Position numbers and translations under genes: made by a program. DNA of 64,000 nt from Methylophilus sp. TWE2 (lineage in GTDB: Bacteria > Pseudomonadota > Gammaproteobacteria > Burkholderiales > Methylophilaceae): contig NZ_CP012020.1 of NCBI RefSeq assembly GCF_001183865.1, positions 2,971,839-3,035,838 on the forward strand, read 5' to 3'. Each line of letters starts with the position of its first letter. Position 1 is the stretch's first letter. Shown here in pieces: positions 38,928-47,689 of the stretch. The notes beneath the pieces are model-generated. The model made no database searches and was not told where the DNA came from. It saw only the letters and a list, made by a program, of their open reading frames with translations.

Positions 38928-39248
38928 CTACAAACTCAACACCCACTGGACAAGGGTCTTAATATCCTCATCCTTTACCTGTGGACTGTTAGGTGGCATG
39001 GGCATATCACCCCATACGCCCGCACCGCCAGCTTTTACTTTCTGGATAAGCTTGGCTTCAGCAGATTTATCGCCTTTGTACTTGGCGGCCACTTCTTTAT
39101 AGGCTGGGCCCAGTACTTTTTTGTCTACGCCGTGGCACAGTAAACAACCGCTTTTTTGTGCCAGAGCTTCAGCGCCGCTACCGGCGATGGCTGACGCTGT
39201 TGCCGCTAACAATGCCGTTGCCAGCAAGGTTTTATTGAATAATTGCAT
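38928..39248 (-). CDS. xoxG: Small class I cytochrome c, probable XoxF electron acceptor
   Basis: 106 residues from the ATG at 39248 (MQLFNKTLLATALLAATASAIA), behind GGAAGGAACCCAG; a frame from 39278 would overlap xoxF. After a ~22-residue signal peptide comes the single heme site SGCLLCHGVD, with the sixth-ligand Met in GDMPMPPNS. The mature protein is only about 84 residues, closer to c-551/c-552 than to the longer XoxG proteins of other methylotrophs. It is 13 bp downstream of xoxF, so it is the obvious acceptor of electrons from methanol oxidation. The symbol rests on this position. Confidence 0.75.
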   Translation of the reverse strand: MQLFNKTLLATALLAATASAIAGSGAEALAQKSGCLLCHGVDKKVLGPAYKEVAAKYKGDKSAEAKLIQKVKAGGAGVWGDMPMPPNSPQVKDEDIKTLVQWVLSL

Positions 39249-39261
39249 CTGGGTTCCTTCC

Positions 39262-41130
39262 TTACAAACTGAATACATTCATTGCGCCACCACCAGGAGC
39301 CGCATTGTATTTAGTCAGTTCCTTGTAACCACCAGCCGCACCCAAGCCATCAGTGTCGTTAGTCAAGCCGAGGTTCATGGCCACTGCAGCCCAACCACCA
39401 ATACCTGACAATACACCCACGTATTGCTTGCCTTTGTGGCCATAAGTGATCATGTTGCCAACCACGCCAGAACCGACCTGGAACTTCCACAACTCTTTAC
39501 CAGTTTTGGCATCCAGTGCTTTTACCCAACGGTCCAGTGTGCCGTAGAACACCAGATCAGAAGCGGTCACCAATGCACCACCCCAGGCAGAGAATTTCTC
39601 TTTGTTGTACCACTGGGCTTTGCCTTTCAAACCATCCCAGGCCATAAAGCCACCCATCACGCCATCCGGACCAGCAAACATAGTCAGGGTTGCGCCTACC
39701 CACGGTTGACCAGCCACGTATTTAGACTCCACTGGTTCGTAAGTCATACACACATGGTTCAAAGGCACGTAGAAGGTTTTGTTTTTTGGGGAATAAGCTG
39801 CTGGCTGCTCATCTTTCACACCCAGGGCAGAAGGACAAACCCCTTTGGCGTTGTAATCCTGGTGCGTGGAGTATTTGGGATCCTTCACCGGGATACCTGT
39901 TTTCAAGTCAATCTTGGTTGCCCAGTTAACGAATGGGTGCATTTTTTCAGCGACCAGCAAGGTGCCGTTAGTGCGGTCGAAAGTATAACCAAACCCGTTA
40001 CGGTCAAAGTGTGAAGCTAATTGCTTGCCGTTGGCTTCCCACAAGATGATCTCGTTCATGCCGTCATAATCCCACTCGTCATGCGGGGTCATCTGGTAGC
40101 CCCAGCGTGCCATGCCGGTATCAAGATCGCGTGCAAAAATGGTCATTGACCATTTGTTATCACCAGGACGCACGTCCGGGTTCCAGGTGCCTGGGTTGCC
40201 GGTACCGTAGTACATCAGGTTCAGTTTGGGATCATAAGAGTACCAACCCCATGTTGGGCCGCCGCCATTTTGCCAGCCGTCTTTTTGCTGTTGTGGTTTC
40301 AGCCAGGTGCGTACCCCCAGGTTAGCTTCTGGATATTTCAATTGCGCTTTATCCAGATTTTTAAAAGAGCCACCCATTTTGTTGCCGCCATTCACATCTT
40401 CATACAGTGACAGTGCATTGTAGTGCGGGTTTTCTTTGTTGAAATCTGGTCCGATCATGACTTCGTTGTCCGGGCCGGTACTGTAGGCTTTCCAGATCAG
40501 ACTACCATCCTTGATGTTGTAAGCACTGATGTGGCAACGCACACCAAATTCACCGCCTGAACAGCCAGTGATCACTTTGTCTTTAAACACGTGCGGAGCG
40601 TTGGTGTTGGCCGCGCCGGTTCTTGGATCGTTCACCGTCACTTCCCAAGCTTTGGCGCCTGTTTTTGCGTCCAGCGCGACCAGTACGCCATTATTCTGTT
40701 GCAGCAGAATCTTGCCGTCACCGTAGCCCAAGCCTTTGTTCACGTTGTCGCAACACATCACAGATTGCACATCCGGGCTCTGTTTAGGGAAATAAGACCA
40801 CAGAATTTTCTGGTCATCGTTCAAGTCCAGCGCATATACATTGTTAGGAAATGCGGTATGGATATACATGGTATTGCCGATCACCAGAGGCGCACCTTCG
40901 TGACCACGGTTCACGCCAGTGGCAAAAGACCAGGCTAATTTCATTTGCTTAACATTGCTTTTTTTGATCTGCGACAGGCGGCTGTAGCCCTGATTCGCGT
41001 AGTCTTTACGCTGCGTTGCCCACTGGTTGTCGTCTTTCATTAAAGCGTCCAGTTCGGCATTTGCCCATGCGCTGGTGCTAATGCTGCCTAACAGTAATGC
41101 GCTGATGGCAAGCTTGATACGTTGTTGCAT
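39262..41130 (-). CDS. xoxF: Lanthanide-type PQQ methanol dehydrogenase XoxF
   Basis: 622 residues, with a signal peptide of about 23 (ending SAWA). Eight-bladed PQQ propeller: vicinal disulfide Cys126-Cys127 in SVMCCDNV, Glu194 in GGEFG and Asn312 in GTGNPGTWN as metal ligands, catalytic Asp354 in HDEWDYDG. Asp356, two residues later, is the extra ligand that distinguishes lanthanide enzymes (XoxF) from calcium MxaF, which has Ala there. It oxidises methanol to formaldehyde in the periplasm. The clade is probably XoxF4, common in Methylophilaceae, but this cannot be proven without a tree. A near-perfect sigma-54 promoter lies upstream; no xoxJ gene is visible. Confidence 0.93.
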   Translation of the reverse strand: MQQRIKLAISALLLGSISTSAWANAELDALMKDDNQWATQRKDYANQGYSRLSQIKKSNVKQMKLAWSFATGVNRGHEGAPLVIGNTMYIHTAFPNNVYALDLNDDQKILWSYFPKQSPDVQSVMCCDNVNKGLGYGDGKILLQQNNGVLVALDAKTGAKAWEVTVNDPRTGAANTNAPHVFKDKVITGCSGGEFGVRCHISAYNIKDGSLIWKAYSTGPDNEVMIGPDFNKENPHYNALSLYEDVNGGNKMGGSFKNLDKAQLKYPEANLGVRTWLKPQQQKDGWQNGGGPTWGWYSYDPKLNLMYYGTGNPGTWNPDVRPGDNKWSMTIFARDLDTGMARWGYQMTPHDEWDYDGMNEIILWEANGKQLASHFDRNGFGYTFDRTNGTLLVAEKMHPFVNWATKIDLKTGIPVKDPKYSTHQDYNAKGVCPSALGVKDEQPAAYSPKNKTFYVPLNHVCMTYEPVESKYVAGQPWVGATLTMFAGPDGVMGGFMAWDGLKGKAQWYNKEKFSAWGGALVTASDLVFYGTLDRWVKALDAKTGKELWKFQVGSGVVGNMITYGHKGKQYVGVLSGIGGWAAVAMNLGLTNDTDGLGAAGGYKELTKYNAAPGGGAMNVFSL

Positions 41131-41221
41131 AAATAACCTCCAAAATGGTTGCTTTGAAGCTGGATGAATTGTTTAACACGCCGGTAACAAACGCTTCTTT
41201 TGTAACGGCTTGATCACTCAT

Positions 41222-41237
41222 TGCAATGCGTGTGCCA
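41222..41237 (-). promoter_or_regulatory. Sigma-54 promoter of xoxF
   Basis: On the minus strand TGGCACACGCATTGCA matches the -24/-12 consensus TGGCAC-N5-TTGCA with the exact GG-N10-GC spacing. The predicted start is near 41211, giving an 80-nt leader to the xoxF ATG at 41130. The divergent neighbour encodes a sigma-54 activator. Confidence 0.8.
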
Positions 41238-41399
41238 AGCGCAACATTTTTTTGGAAATTTTTAAAAAATATATTAAAATCAGTGAGTTATTCAGATATG
41301 CCAACTGTCCGAGAGTGCGCGCAAGATTGCCTGCGCTGTTCACGACTGTGTCATACTGGTACAGTTGTTCAATCCGATGTGACAGGTGTTCAGTTTTCC

Positions 41400-43313
41400 A
41401 TGCCCAACAAGTATTCCCCTTCATCCACAACTCAGCCAACATTGGGTTTGCGTGACGATCAACGCGCCATTGCCGAGGCGATTGCCCGCTCATGGCGGCG
41501 TTGCATGGTCAAGGGTGTGGATGAACAGGCAACAGCTGAAGACCAAGTGATCACCGCGCAAGAGCTGGCGCAGCGCCTGGAGAAAAACCGCCTGTTGCTC
41601 ACCCATGCCGAGCCGGAAATGATCACCTTGAGTGAGCAAATTGCCCATACGCGCAGCCTGGTGATTTTGACCGATAACGAAGGCGTGATTTTGCGCACCA
41701 TGGGTGAAGGCGTGGATGAAAACCAGGTTAGGGCATCCTTATTGCCTGGGGCTTCATGGAGCGAGGAGCATCGCGGCACCAATGCGATTGGGACCGCGCT
41801 GGTAGAACGTTTGCCTATCAGTGTGCAAGGCACTGAGCATTTCATGGCTTACCACCATTCACTCAGTTGTTCCGCTGTGCCTATCTTTGCTGCTAATAAT
41901 CATTTAGTGGCAACGCTCGATGTGTCCAATGACCTGAATGCACCGCAGCAACATACTTTGGCCTTGGTGAAAATGGCAGCACAAATGGTAGAAAACCGGC
42001 TGTTCCATGCCACGGCAGAAGGTGAGATCGGGGTGCACTTTCATGTGCGACCAGAGTTTATTGGCACTTTGTGGGAAGGGGTTGCCTTGTTTGATGCGGC
42101 GGGTCAATTGCAGACCATTAACCGCAGTGGCCAATTCCAGTTTGGCTTGCCGCTGGACCAGGATAGCCTGTCTGCGCGCCAGATTGCCTTTGAAGACATT
42201 TTTGACGAGTCATGGGCCTCGTTCAAGCAGCGCGGTTTAAATGCTGATGTCCTGTTTCCCTTGCATCTGCGTAATGGCGCGCGTTTATTTGCGCGTGCAT
42301 CGGCCAGCCAGCCAGCCACTATCGCCAAAAAGCCAGTGGCGATGACGCCACGCGAATCTGCGGCCAGCCTGGAGCTGCTCGATAGTGGTGACCCCCAATT
42401 TAAATTGGCCATCACCCAGGTCAAACAAGTGCTGGATAAAGACATTCCAGTGCTGATTCTCGGCGAGACCGGCGCCGGTAAAGAATTATTTTCACGTGCC
42501 ATTCACGACGCCAGTGCGCGCCGCAACAAGCCGTTTATTGCCGTCAACTGTGCGGCTTTGCCAGAAGGGCTGATTGAAGCCGAACTGTTTGGCTATGAGG
42601 AGGGCGCGTACACCGGGGCGAAACGCAAAGGCAATATTGGTAAGATTCAGCAGGCGGATGGCGGCACCTTGTTCTTGGATGAGATTGGCGACATGCCCTT
42701 GTCGTTACAAGCGCGCTTGTTACGCGTGCTGCAAGAGCGCAGCGTGACGCCATTGGGCGGCAGCAAGGCGATTCCGGTCAACTTTATGCTGCTCAGTGCG
42801 ACGAACCAGAAGTTAAAAGACAAGGTGGCTGCAGGCGAGTTTCGCAGTGATTTGTATTACCGCATCAATGGTTTGAGTGTGCAATTACCTGCGCTACGCG
42901 AACGCTTGGATATGGCAAGGCTGATTCAGGTGATTCTGCAAATCGAACAGGCGCCACAAGCCAGCTTAAGTGATGAGGTCATGGCATTGTTTAATGCGCA
43001 TCCTTGGCCAGGCAATGTACGCCAGTTGCATAATGTGTTGCGCACGGCCGTGGCCTTGGCAGATGGCGGCGAGATTGGCCGCCAGCATTTGATGCAGGAC
43101 TTTCTGGATGAAATGGACCCCATCAGCGCACCTTCTACGCCCGCGGGTTCTGCACGACCAGCGTTAGCAGCCGGCAACTTGAAAGCCCAAAACGATGAAG
43201 CCATCCGGCAGGCCATGCTGCAGCATGGCGGCAATATTTCTGCCGTTTCCCGTCAGCTGGGGTTAAGCCGAAATACCCTTTACCGGCGCCTGAAAGCGCT
43301 CAATCTTTCTTAG
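41400..43313 (+). CDS. AcoR-like sigma-54-dependent transcriptional activator
   Basis: 637 residues from the ATG at 41400 (MPNKYSPSSTTQPTLG). The order is an AcoR-type N-terminal region (AIAEAIARSWRRCMVKGVDE), a GAF-like sensor (TMGEGVDENQV..., SAVPIFAANNHLVATLDVSN), an AAA+ domain (ILGETGAGKELFSRAI, loop [15 protein letters not shown]) and a Fis-type helix-turn-helix (GGNISAVSRQLGLSRNTLYRRL). Such proteins respond to small alcohols or ketones in other bacteria. The start is uncertain: ATGs at 41226 and 41298 extend the frame, the latter adding a segment with cysteines in CAQDCLRCSRLC, while 41226 overlaps the xoxF promoter. Divergent from xoxF, it is its likely activator. Confidence 0.85.
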   Translation: MPNKYSPSSTTQPTLGLRDDQRAIAEAIARSWRRCMVKGVDEQATAEDQVITAQELAQRLEKNRLLLTHAEPEMITLSEQIAHTRSLVILTDNEGVILRTMGEGVDENQVRASLLPGASWSEEHRGTNAIGTALVERLPISVQGTEHFMAYHHSLSCSAVPIFAANNHLVATLDVSNDLNAPQQHTLALVKMAAQMVENRLFHATAEGEIGVHFHVRPEFIGTLWEGVALFDAAGQLQTINRSGQFQFGLPLDQDSLSARQIAFEDIFDESWASFKQRGLNADVLFPLHLRNGARLFARASASQPATIAKKPVAMTPRESAASLELLDSGDPQFKLAITQVKQVLDKDIPVLILGETGAGKELFSRAIHDASARRNKPFIAVNCAALPEGLIEAELFGYEEGAYTGAKRKGNIGKIQQADGGTLFLDEIGDMPLSLQARLLRVLQERSVTPLGGSKAIPVNFMLLSATNQKLKDKVAAGEFRSDLYYRINGLSVQLPALRERLDMARLIQVILQIEQAPQASLSDEVMALFNAHPWPGNVRQLHNVLRTAVALADGGEIGRQHLMQDFLDEMDPISAPSTPAGSARPALAAGNLKAQNDEAIRQAMLQHGGNISAVSRQLGLSRNTLYRRLKALNLS

Positions 43314-43340
43314 AGGCACCCTTTTGGTCTCTTATAGGGA

Positions 43341-43946
43341 TCAGGCGGCGCGTTTTAAGCGGTACATTGCCAGGTTGCCCAGCAAGTTAGGCAAGAAATG
43401 AATATCCTGGCCATCGGTAATCACTTTACGTTCGATGACTTGAATGTTGTGCTGGCGGCAGAAGTGGTCAAAGTCGTGGATGGTGCATAAATGCACATTG
43501 GGCGTGTCATACCATTGATATGGCAGGCTTTTGGAGACCGGCATATTCCCCAGCGTGATTTGCAGGCGGTTGCGCCAATAGCCAAAATTGGGGAAAGTCA
43601 CGATGATTTCGCGGCCAACTCGCAGCATTTCGTGCACGATGCTCTCAGTATTGTGCATGGCCTGCAAAGTCTGCGACAAGATTACCGTGTCGAATGACTG
43701 GTCTTCAAAGCCGGACAGGCCTTCTTCGAGGTTCATTTGAATCACATCCACCCCGTTTTTTAAGGCTGCCAGCCAGTTACCATCATCTTTTTCGATGCCA
43801 TAACCGGTGGTGCGCAGGGTTTCATGCAAATGCGTGAGTAGTGTGCCATCGCCACAACCGAGATCCAGCACCTTGGCTTTTGTTTGCACCCAGTTTGTAA
43901 TTAATGCAAAGTCTGGGCGAATATTGGTAATATTTGCATTCGTCAT
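43341..43946 (-). CDS. metW: Methionine biosynthesis protein MetW
   Basis: 201 residues. The class I methyltransferase fold has [16 protein letters not shown] and the MetW-specific [17 protein letters not shown] and [25 protein letters not shown]. MetW associates with MetX in many proteobacteria and is needed for full acyltransferase function. The start overlaps the metX stop by 4 bp (ATGA), implying translational coupling. Confidence 0.95.
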   Translation of the reverse strand: MTNANITNIRPDFALITNWVQTKAKVLDLGCGDGTLLTHLHETLRTTGYGIEKDDGNWLAALKNGVDVIQMNLEEGLSGFEDQSFDTVILSQTLQAMHNTESIVHEMLRVGREIIVTFPNFGYWRNRLQITLGNMPVSKSLPYQWYDTPNVHLCTIHDFDHFCRQHNIQVIERKVITDGQDIHFLPNLLGNLAMYRLKRAA

Positions 43947-45070
43947 ACTTTGATTTGCTCCAGGTAGGCGCGCATGATGGCGTGGTAATGCGCATCCGGC
44001 ATCAAGAAGGCGTCATGGCCATGGGCAGAAGTCACCTCGGCATATTTGACGGGCAAGGCATTATCCAGCAAGGCTTGCACAATTTCGCGTGAGCGGGCAG
44101 GCGAAAAGCGCCAGTCAGTGGTAAACGAGATGACGACAAACTTTGCCTTGGCACGACTCAGTGCTTTGCTTAAATCGCCGTCATAATCGAGGGCCGGGTC
44201 AAAATAGTCCAGTGCGCGCGTCATGCGCAAATAGGTGTTGGCATCAAACTCCCCGGCAAACTTGTCGCCCTGATAGCGCAAGTAAGATTCCATTTCAAAT
44301 TCGACATCAAAGCTGTATTTCACATCGCCATGGCGCAATTTACGGCCAAATTTTTCACCCATGGCGTCATCCGACAAATAGGTGATATGCCCCAGCATGC
44401 GTGCAATACGCAAGCCGCGGCGGGGGACGGTGCCATGATTGTAATAATCGCCGTCAAAAAACTCGGGGTCGGTGATAATCGCTTGGCGTGCCACTTCGTT
44501 AAACGCCATGTTCTGTGCGGTCAGGTTGGGCGCCGAGGCAATCACAAAGGCATGTCGCACACGCTCGGGGTAGACAATATTCCAGTGCAGCGCTTGCATC
44601 CCGCCCAAACTGCCGCCAATCACGGCTGCAAGCTGGTCAATGCCAAGGTAATCCAGCAGGCGCGCCTGAGATTCCACCCAGTCCTCTACCGTCACGACCG
44701 GGAATGTGGCACTGTAAGGCCGGTCCGTCAGTGGATTTACGCTGGAGGGACCACTACTACCGTGACAGCCGCCCAGATTGTTGAGGCCAATCACAAAAAA
44801 CTTGTTGGTATCCAGTGGCTTACCCGGGCCGACAAGGTTATCCCACCAGCCAGGATATTTATCTTCCGGCGAATAGCGGCCTGCGACATGATGGTTGCCA
44901 GACAAGGCGTGACAAATCAACACAGCGTTGGTTTTGGCCGCGTTGAGTTCACCATAGGTTTCATAAGCAAGATGGTATTGTGGCAACACAGCGCCGCTTT
45001 TGAGGGTGAGCGGCTGGGTGAAGTGCGCAACTTGCGCTTTAACGATACCAACAGAATTCGATTCAGACAT
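43943..45070 (-). CDS. metX: Homoserine O-acyltransferase
   Basis: 375 residues, alpha/beta hydrolase fold. Nucleophile Ser in [14 protein letters not shown], the oxyanion region [11 protein letters not shown], and the catalytic His near the C-terminus ([12 protein letters not shown]). It activates homoserine for methionine synthesis; acetyl or succinyl specificity cannot be settled by eye. The pair metXW is standard in betaproteobacteria. It lies 53 bp after a HAD hydrolase gene on the same strand; no S-adenosylmethionine riboswitch was recognised in that short gap. Confidence 0.96.
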   Translation of the reverse strand: MSESNSVGIVKAQVAHFTQPLTLKSGAVLPQYHLAYETYGELNAAKTNAVLICHALSGNHHVAGRYSPEDKYPGWWDNLVGPGKPLDTNKFFVIGLNNLGGCHGSSGPSSVNPLTDRPYSATFPVVTVEDWVESQARLLDYLGIDQLAAVIGGSLGGMQALHWNIVYPERVRHAFVIASAPNLTAQNMAFNEVARQAIITDPEFFDGDYYNHGTVPRRGLRIARMLGHITYLSDDAMGEKFGRKLRHGDVKYSFDVEFEMESYLRYQGDKFAGEFDANTYLRMTRALDYFDPALDYDGDLSKALSRAKAKFVVISFTTDWRFSPARSREIVQALLDNALPVKYAEVTSAHGHDAFLMPDAHYHAIMRAYLEQIKV

Positions 45071-45123
45071 GCCGCGATTATACTATGCAGCATGCCGAAA
45101 CGGCGAGACAGGCGACGTTGCGT

Positions 45124-45921
45124 TTAATGGGCCTGAATCGATAAACAACCCAGCAATGCAGGAAGATCTGCGACGGATTGGATAATTGCATCCGGTTCAA
45201 CTGATGAAAGCCGGGTATAGGTTTCGCGATACTTGCCGGTTTTTACCAGAATGCCATGCAGTCCAGCATCCTGCGCGCCACCCACATCGGCATCAATATC
45301 GTCACCCACCATCACGATATCAGAAGGCTTCATCCGTAATGTATCCACCACCTGATTGAAAAAATGGCGGGAAGGTTTACCCATGAGCATGGCCTGGGTG
45401 TTGCTGGCATATTCCAGGCCGGTCACAAAGGCACCAATATCCATTTGCAAGCCAGTTTCAGTTTGCCAGAAACGGTTTTTATGAATAGCGATTAACTGGG
45501 CACCATTCACCAGGCAATGAAATACTTCATTCAATAATTCATAAGACCACTGGTCACCGATATCACCAATCACCACATAATTGGCTGCGGTTGCAGACTG
45601 GTCAAAGCAGGCAAAGTCCTTTTTAACGTCCTCTGCCAGCAATAGTTTGCAAACCGGATTGGGTTGCTTTTTTAAATACTGGATGGTCGCTTGTGGTGCA
45701 CTCATGATTTCTTCGGGCACCGTATTGAAGCCGAGGTCGTTCAGCTTTTGCTGGAGTGAGTTTAGGGAAAGTGTACTGGTATTGGTGACAAAGCGCACGG
45801 CAATCCCTGCTTTGCGCAACTGTGCCACAGCGGACAATGCGCCGGGAATCAGCTGTTTGCCGATGTAGAGCACGCCATCCAGGTCAAATAAAACGGCTTT
45901 GATATGTGGAATAGATTGCAT
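45124..45921 (-). CDS. HAD-IIA family phosphatase (LHPP/NagD-like)
   Basis: 265 residues. HAD motif I is AVLFDLDGVLYIG, motif II FVTNTS, a C2-type cap lies between, the Lys is in MLMGKPSRHFF, and motif IV is VMVGDDIDADVGGAQDAG. It should be a cytoplasmic Mg-dependent phosphatase. Candidate substrates include nucleotides, phosphohistidine/phospholysine or phosphoglycolate-like compounds; none can be chosen. It is 56 bp downstream of prmC on the same strand. Confidence 0.85.
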   Translation of the reverse strand: MQSIPHIKAVLFDLDGVLYIGKQLIPGALSAVAQLRKAGIAVRFVTNTSTLSLNSLQQKLNDLGFNTVPEEIMSAPQATIQYLKKQPNPVCKLLLAEDVKKDFACFDQSATAANYVVIGDIGDQWSYELLNEVFHCLVNGAQLIAIHKNRFWQTETGLQMDIGAFVTGLEYASNTQAMLMGKPSRHFFNQVVDTLRMKPSDIVMVGDDIDADVGGAQDAGLHGILVKTGKYRETYTRLSSVEPDAIIQSVADLPALLGCLSIQAH

Positions 45922-45977
45922 AATGTGTTTTCCAGAAAATGATACTTGAGACTAACTTATCTTTACTCAAGCAAAAA

Positions 45978-46835
45978 TCATACTGGGTTGGTACTGTCTA
46001 TTTGTCCAAGAGTGACGCGAGGATTGTCGCCCAGATCCTTGATGGTTTGGATGTCTTGAAAACCATGTGCGTTCAATATTTTTTGGACTGCTGGCGCCTG
46101 GTTGTAACCATGCTCCAGCATCAACCAGCCCCCTTCATTTAAGTAGGCGGGTGCCTGTGCAATGATCTGGCGGATATCTTGCAGACCATCAGCACCGGAT
46201 GCCAGGGCTGATAAAGGTTCGAAACGCAAATCGCCTTGTTGCAAGTGTGGGTCATTGTCTTCGATATAAGGCGGGTTGCTGACGATGAGGTCAAATTTGC
46301 GTTCAGGCAGGGCCGCGAACCAATTGCTGGCTACGCATTGCAGGTTGCCGAGTTGGAATGCTGCTGCATTTTCTTTGGCAACGGCAAGTGCAGCAACTGA
46401 CGCATCCACGGCAATGACCTCACATTGCGGAGCATGTCTGGCAATCGCCAGGGCGATGGCACCGGTCCCAGTGCCCAAATCCAGAATACGCATAGGCCGA
46501 TTGATTTTTTCCAGCGCGGCTTCTACCAGCGTTTCGGTATCCGGGCGGGGAATCAGCGTATCCGGTGTGACTTTGAGTGTCAGTCCAAAAAACTCCCGAG
46601 AGCCTAAGATATGCGCAACAGGCTCCCCTTGCAGGCGGCGCTGAACCAGCTTTTCAAAATTGTTGGCCGCAACGGCTTCCAGCAGGTCAGTGGCATGCGC
46701 AATCAGCCAGGCGCGATTCACATTGAGCACATGCATCAACAGTAACTGAGCTTCGATCGTCGCTTCATCAGGCGGCACAAACTGAGCCAGTTGTTGCCGT
46801 GCTGATTGCAACCATTGTTGCACGGTCTTCGGCAC
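45978..46835 (-). CDS. prmC: Peptide chain release factor glutamine methyltransferase
   Basis: 285 residues. An N-terminal helical domain, motif I ILDLGTGTGAIALAIA and the substrate motif VSNPPYIEDNDPHL identify PrmC/HemK. It methylates the Gln of the GGQ motif in release factors. prfA, its substrate, is encoded two genes upstream on the same strand in the hemA-prfA-prmC arrangement known from E. coli. The start codon shares a base with the preceding stop, indicating coupling. Confidence 0.96.
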   Translation of the reverse strand: MPKTVQQWLQSARQQLAQFVPPDEATIEAQLLLMHVLNVNRAWLIAHATDLLEAVAANNFEKLVQRRLQGEPVAHILGSREFFGLTLKVTPDTLIPRPDTETLVEAALEKINRPMRILDLGTGTGAIALAIARHAPQCEVIAVDASVAALAVAKENAAAFQLGNLQCVASNWFAALPERKFDLIVSNPPYIEDNDPHLQQGDLRFEPLSALASGADGLQDIRQIIAQAPAYLNEGGWLMLEHGYNQAPAVQKILNAHGFQDIQTIKDLGDNPRVTLGQIDSTNPV

Positions 46836-47683
46836 TATCTGCCCCCTGCTGCTTTACGTAAGGCAATCGCAGTAGCATGACCCTGTTTGGCCGGATGACG
46901 CACGGCATGGCGGATCACCCATTTCAGGTCTTTGTCAGCATTTGTGAGCCAGCGCTCACATAGCTCAAACGCCAATTCCGGATGGTCTTTAGCAATATCA
47001 CCCAGATGATTGGCAACACTGCGGCGCACATACAGGCTGGGGTCATTTTTCAGTGCCTCGAGGATTGGCAGCGTCGGCCTGGGGTCTTTAATCAGCTGGG
47101 GAATGCGAGCACCCCAAGGCAGCCGTGGGCGGCAACCTTCTGTACACAAACGGCGCACATGCGGGTCAGGATCATCAAGCCACAAGGTCAGTTGATTCAA
47201 GGTGCGCTCAAAATCATGTATTAAAAACGGACGAATGGAAAACTCGGCAGTAAAGCGGCGCGTCAATTCATACTGTGCACGCATCGCCACATCAAAGGGA
47301 TCTTCGCCGCCATTATGTTGTGGGTCACGTCCGTATTCCGCGACAAAGCGGGTATGGGGCAGATAAAAAAACACACTCAGCCCGAGGCGTTCGGTATGCA
47401 CATTGGGCGGAGTTAGCGTATTGAGTAGGATATCAGTGGCATCTGAGAATTTGGCTGGCAATGTCGCCTTTAAAGCCGCGGCAATGTGTGCCGAACGGTC
47501 CATAATCCCTAACGCCGCAATGTTGGTGATTGCCAAGGTTTTGAATACTTGCGGATCAAAGTGGGAATGCACTAACGCGATATTATGTGCCAGGCAATCA
47601 ATGGCTTCGGCATCCAGCAAAAACTTGATTGGATTGTCTTTCTGGATGCTGCTAGGCGCAACAGGCGTCCGGAAGGCATGCAC
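46835..47683 (-). CDS. HEAT-repeat protein, DNA alkylation repair (AlkD) type
   Basis: 282 residues, mostly paired helices. Repeats visible include WLDDPDPHVRRLCTEGCRPRL, ALKNDPSLYVRRSVANHLGD and NADKDLKWVIRHAVRHPAKQG, the pattern of AlkD-like alkylpurine glycosylases and their structural relatives. Whether it has glycosylase activity or is only a scaffold cannot be told. It is inserted between prfA (6 bp upstream) and prmC (1-bp overlap), so it is tightly embedded in a translation-termination operon. Confidence 0.75.
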   Translation of the reverse strand: MHAFRTPVAPSSIQKDNPIKFLLDAEAIDCLAHNIALVHSHFDPQVFKTLAITNIAALGIMDRSAHIAAALKATLPAKFSDATDILLNTLTPPNVHTERLGLSVFFYLPHTRFVAEYGRDPQHNGGEDPFDVAMRAQYELTRRFTAEFSIRPFLIHDFERTLNQLTLWLDDPDPHVRRLCTEGCRPRLPWGARIPQLIKDPRPTLPILEALKNDPSLYVRRSVANHLGDIAKDHPELAFELCERWLTNADKDLKWVIRHAVRHPAKQGHATAIALRKAAGGR

Positions 47684-47689
47684 AGTGCG

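Noticed and set aside
45071..45123. SAM riboswitch before metX
   Set aside because: The 53-bp gap is too short and no riboswitch-like pairing was seen; the gene follows a same-strand neighbour.
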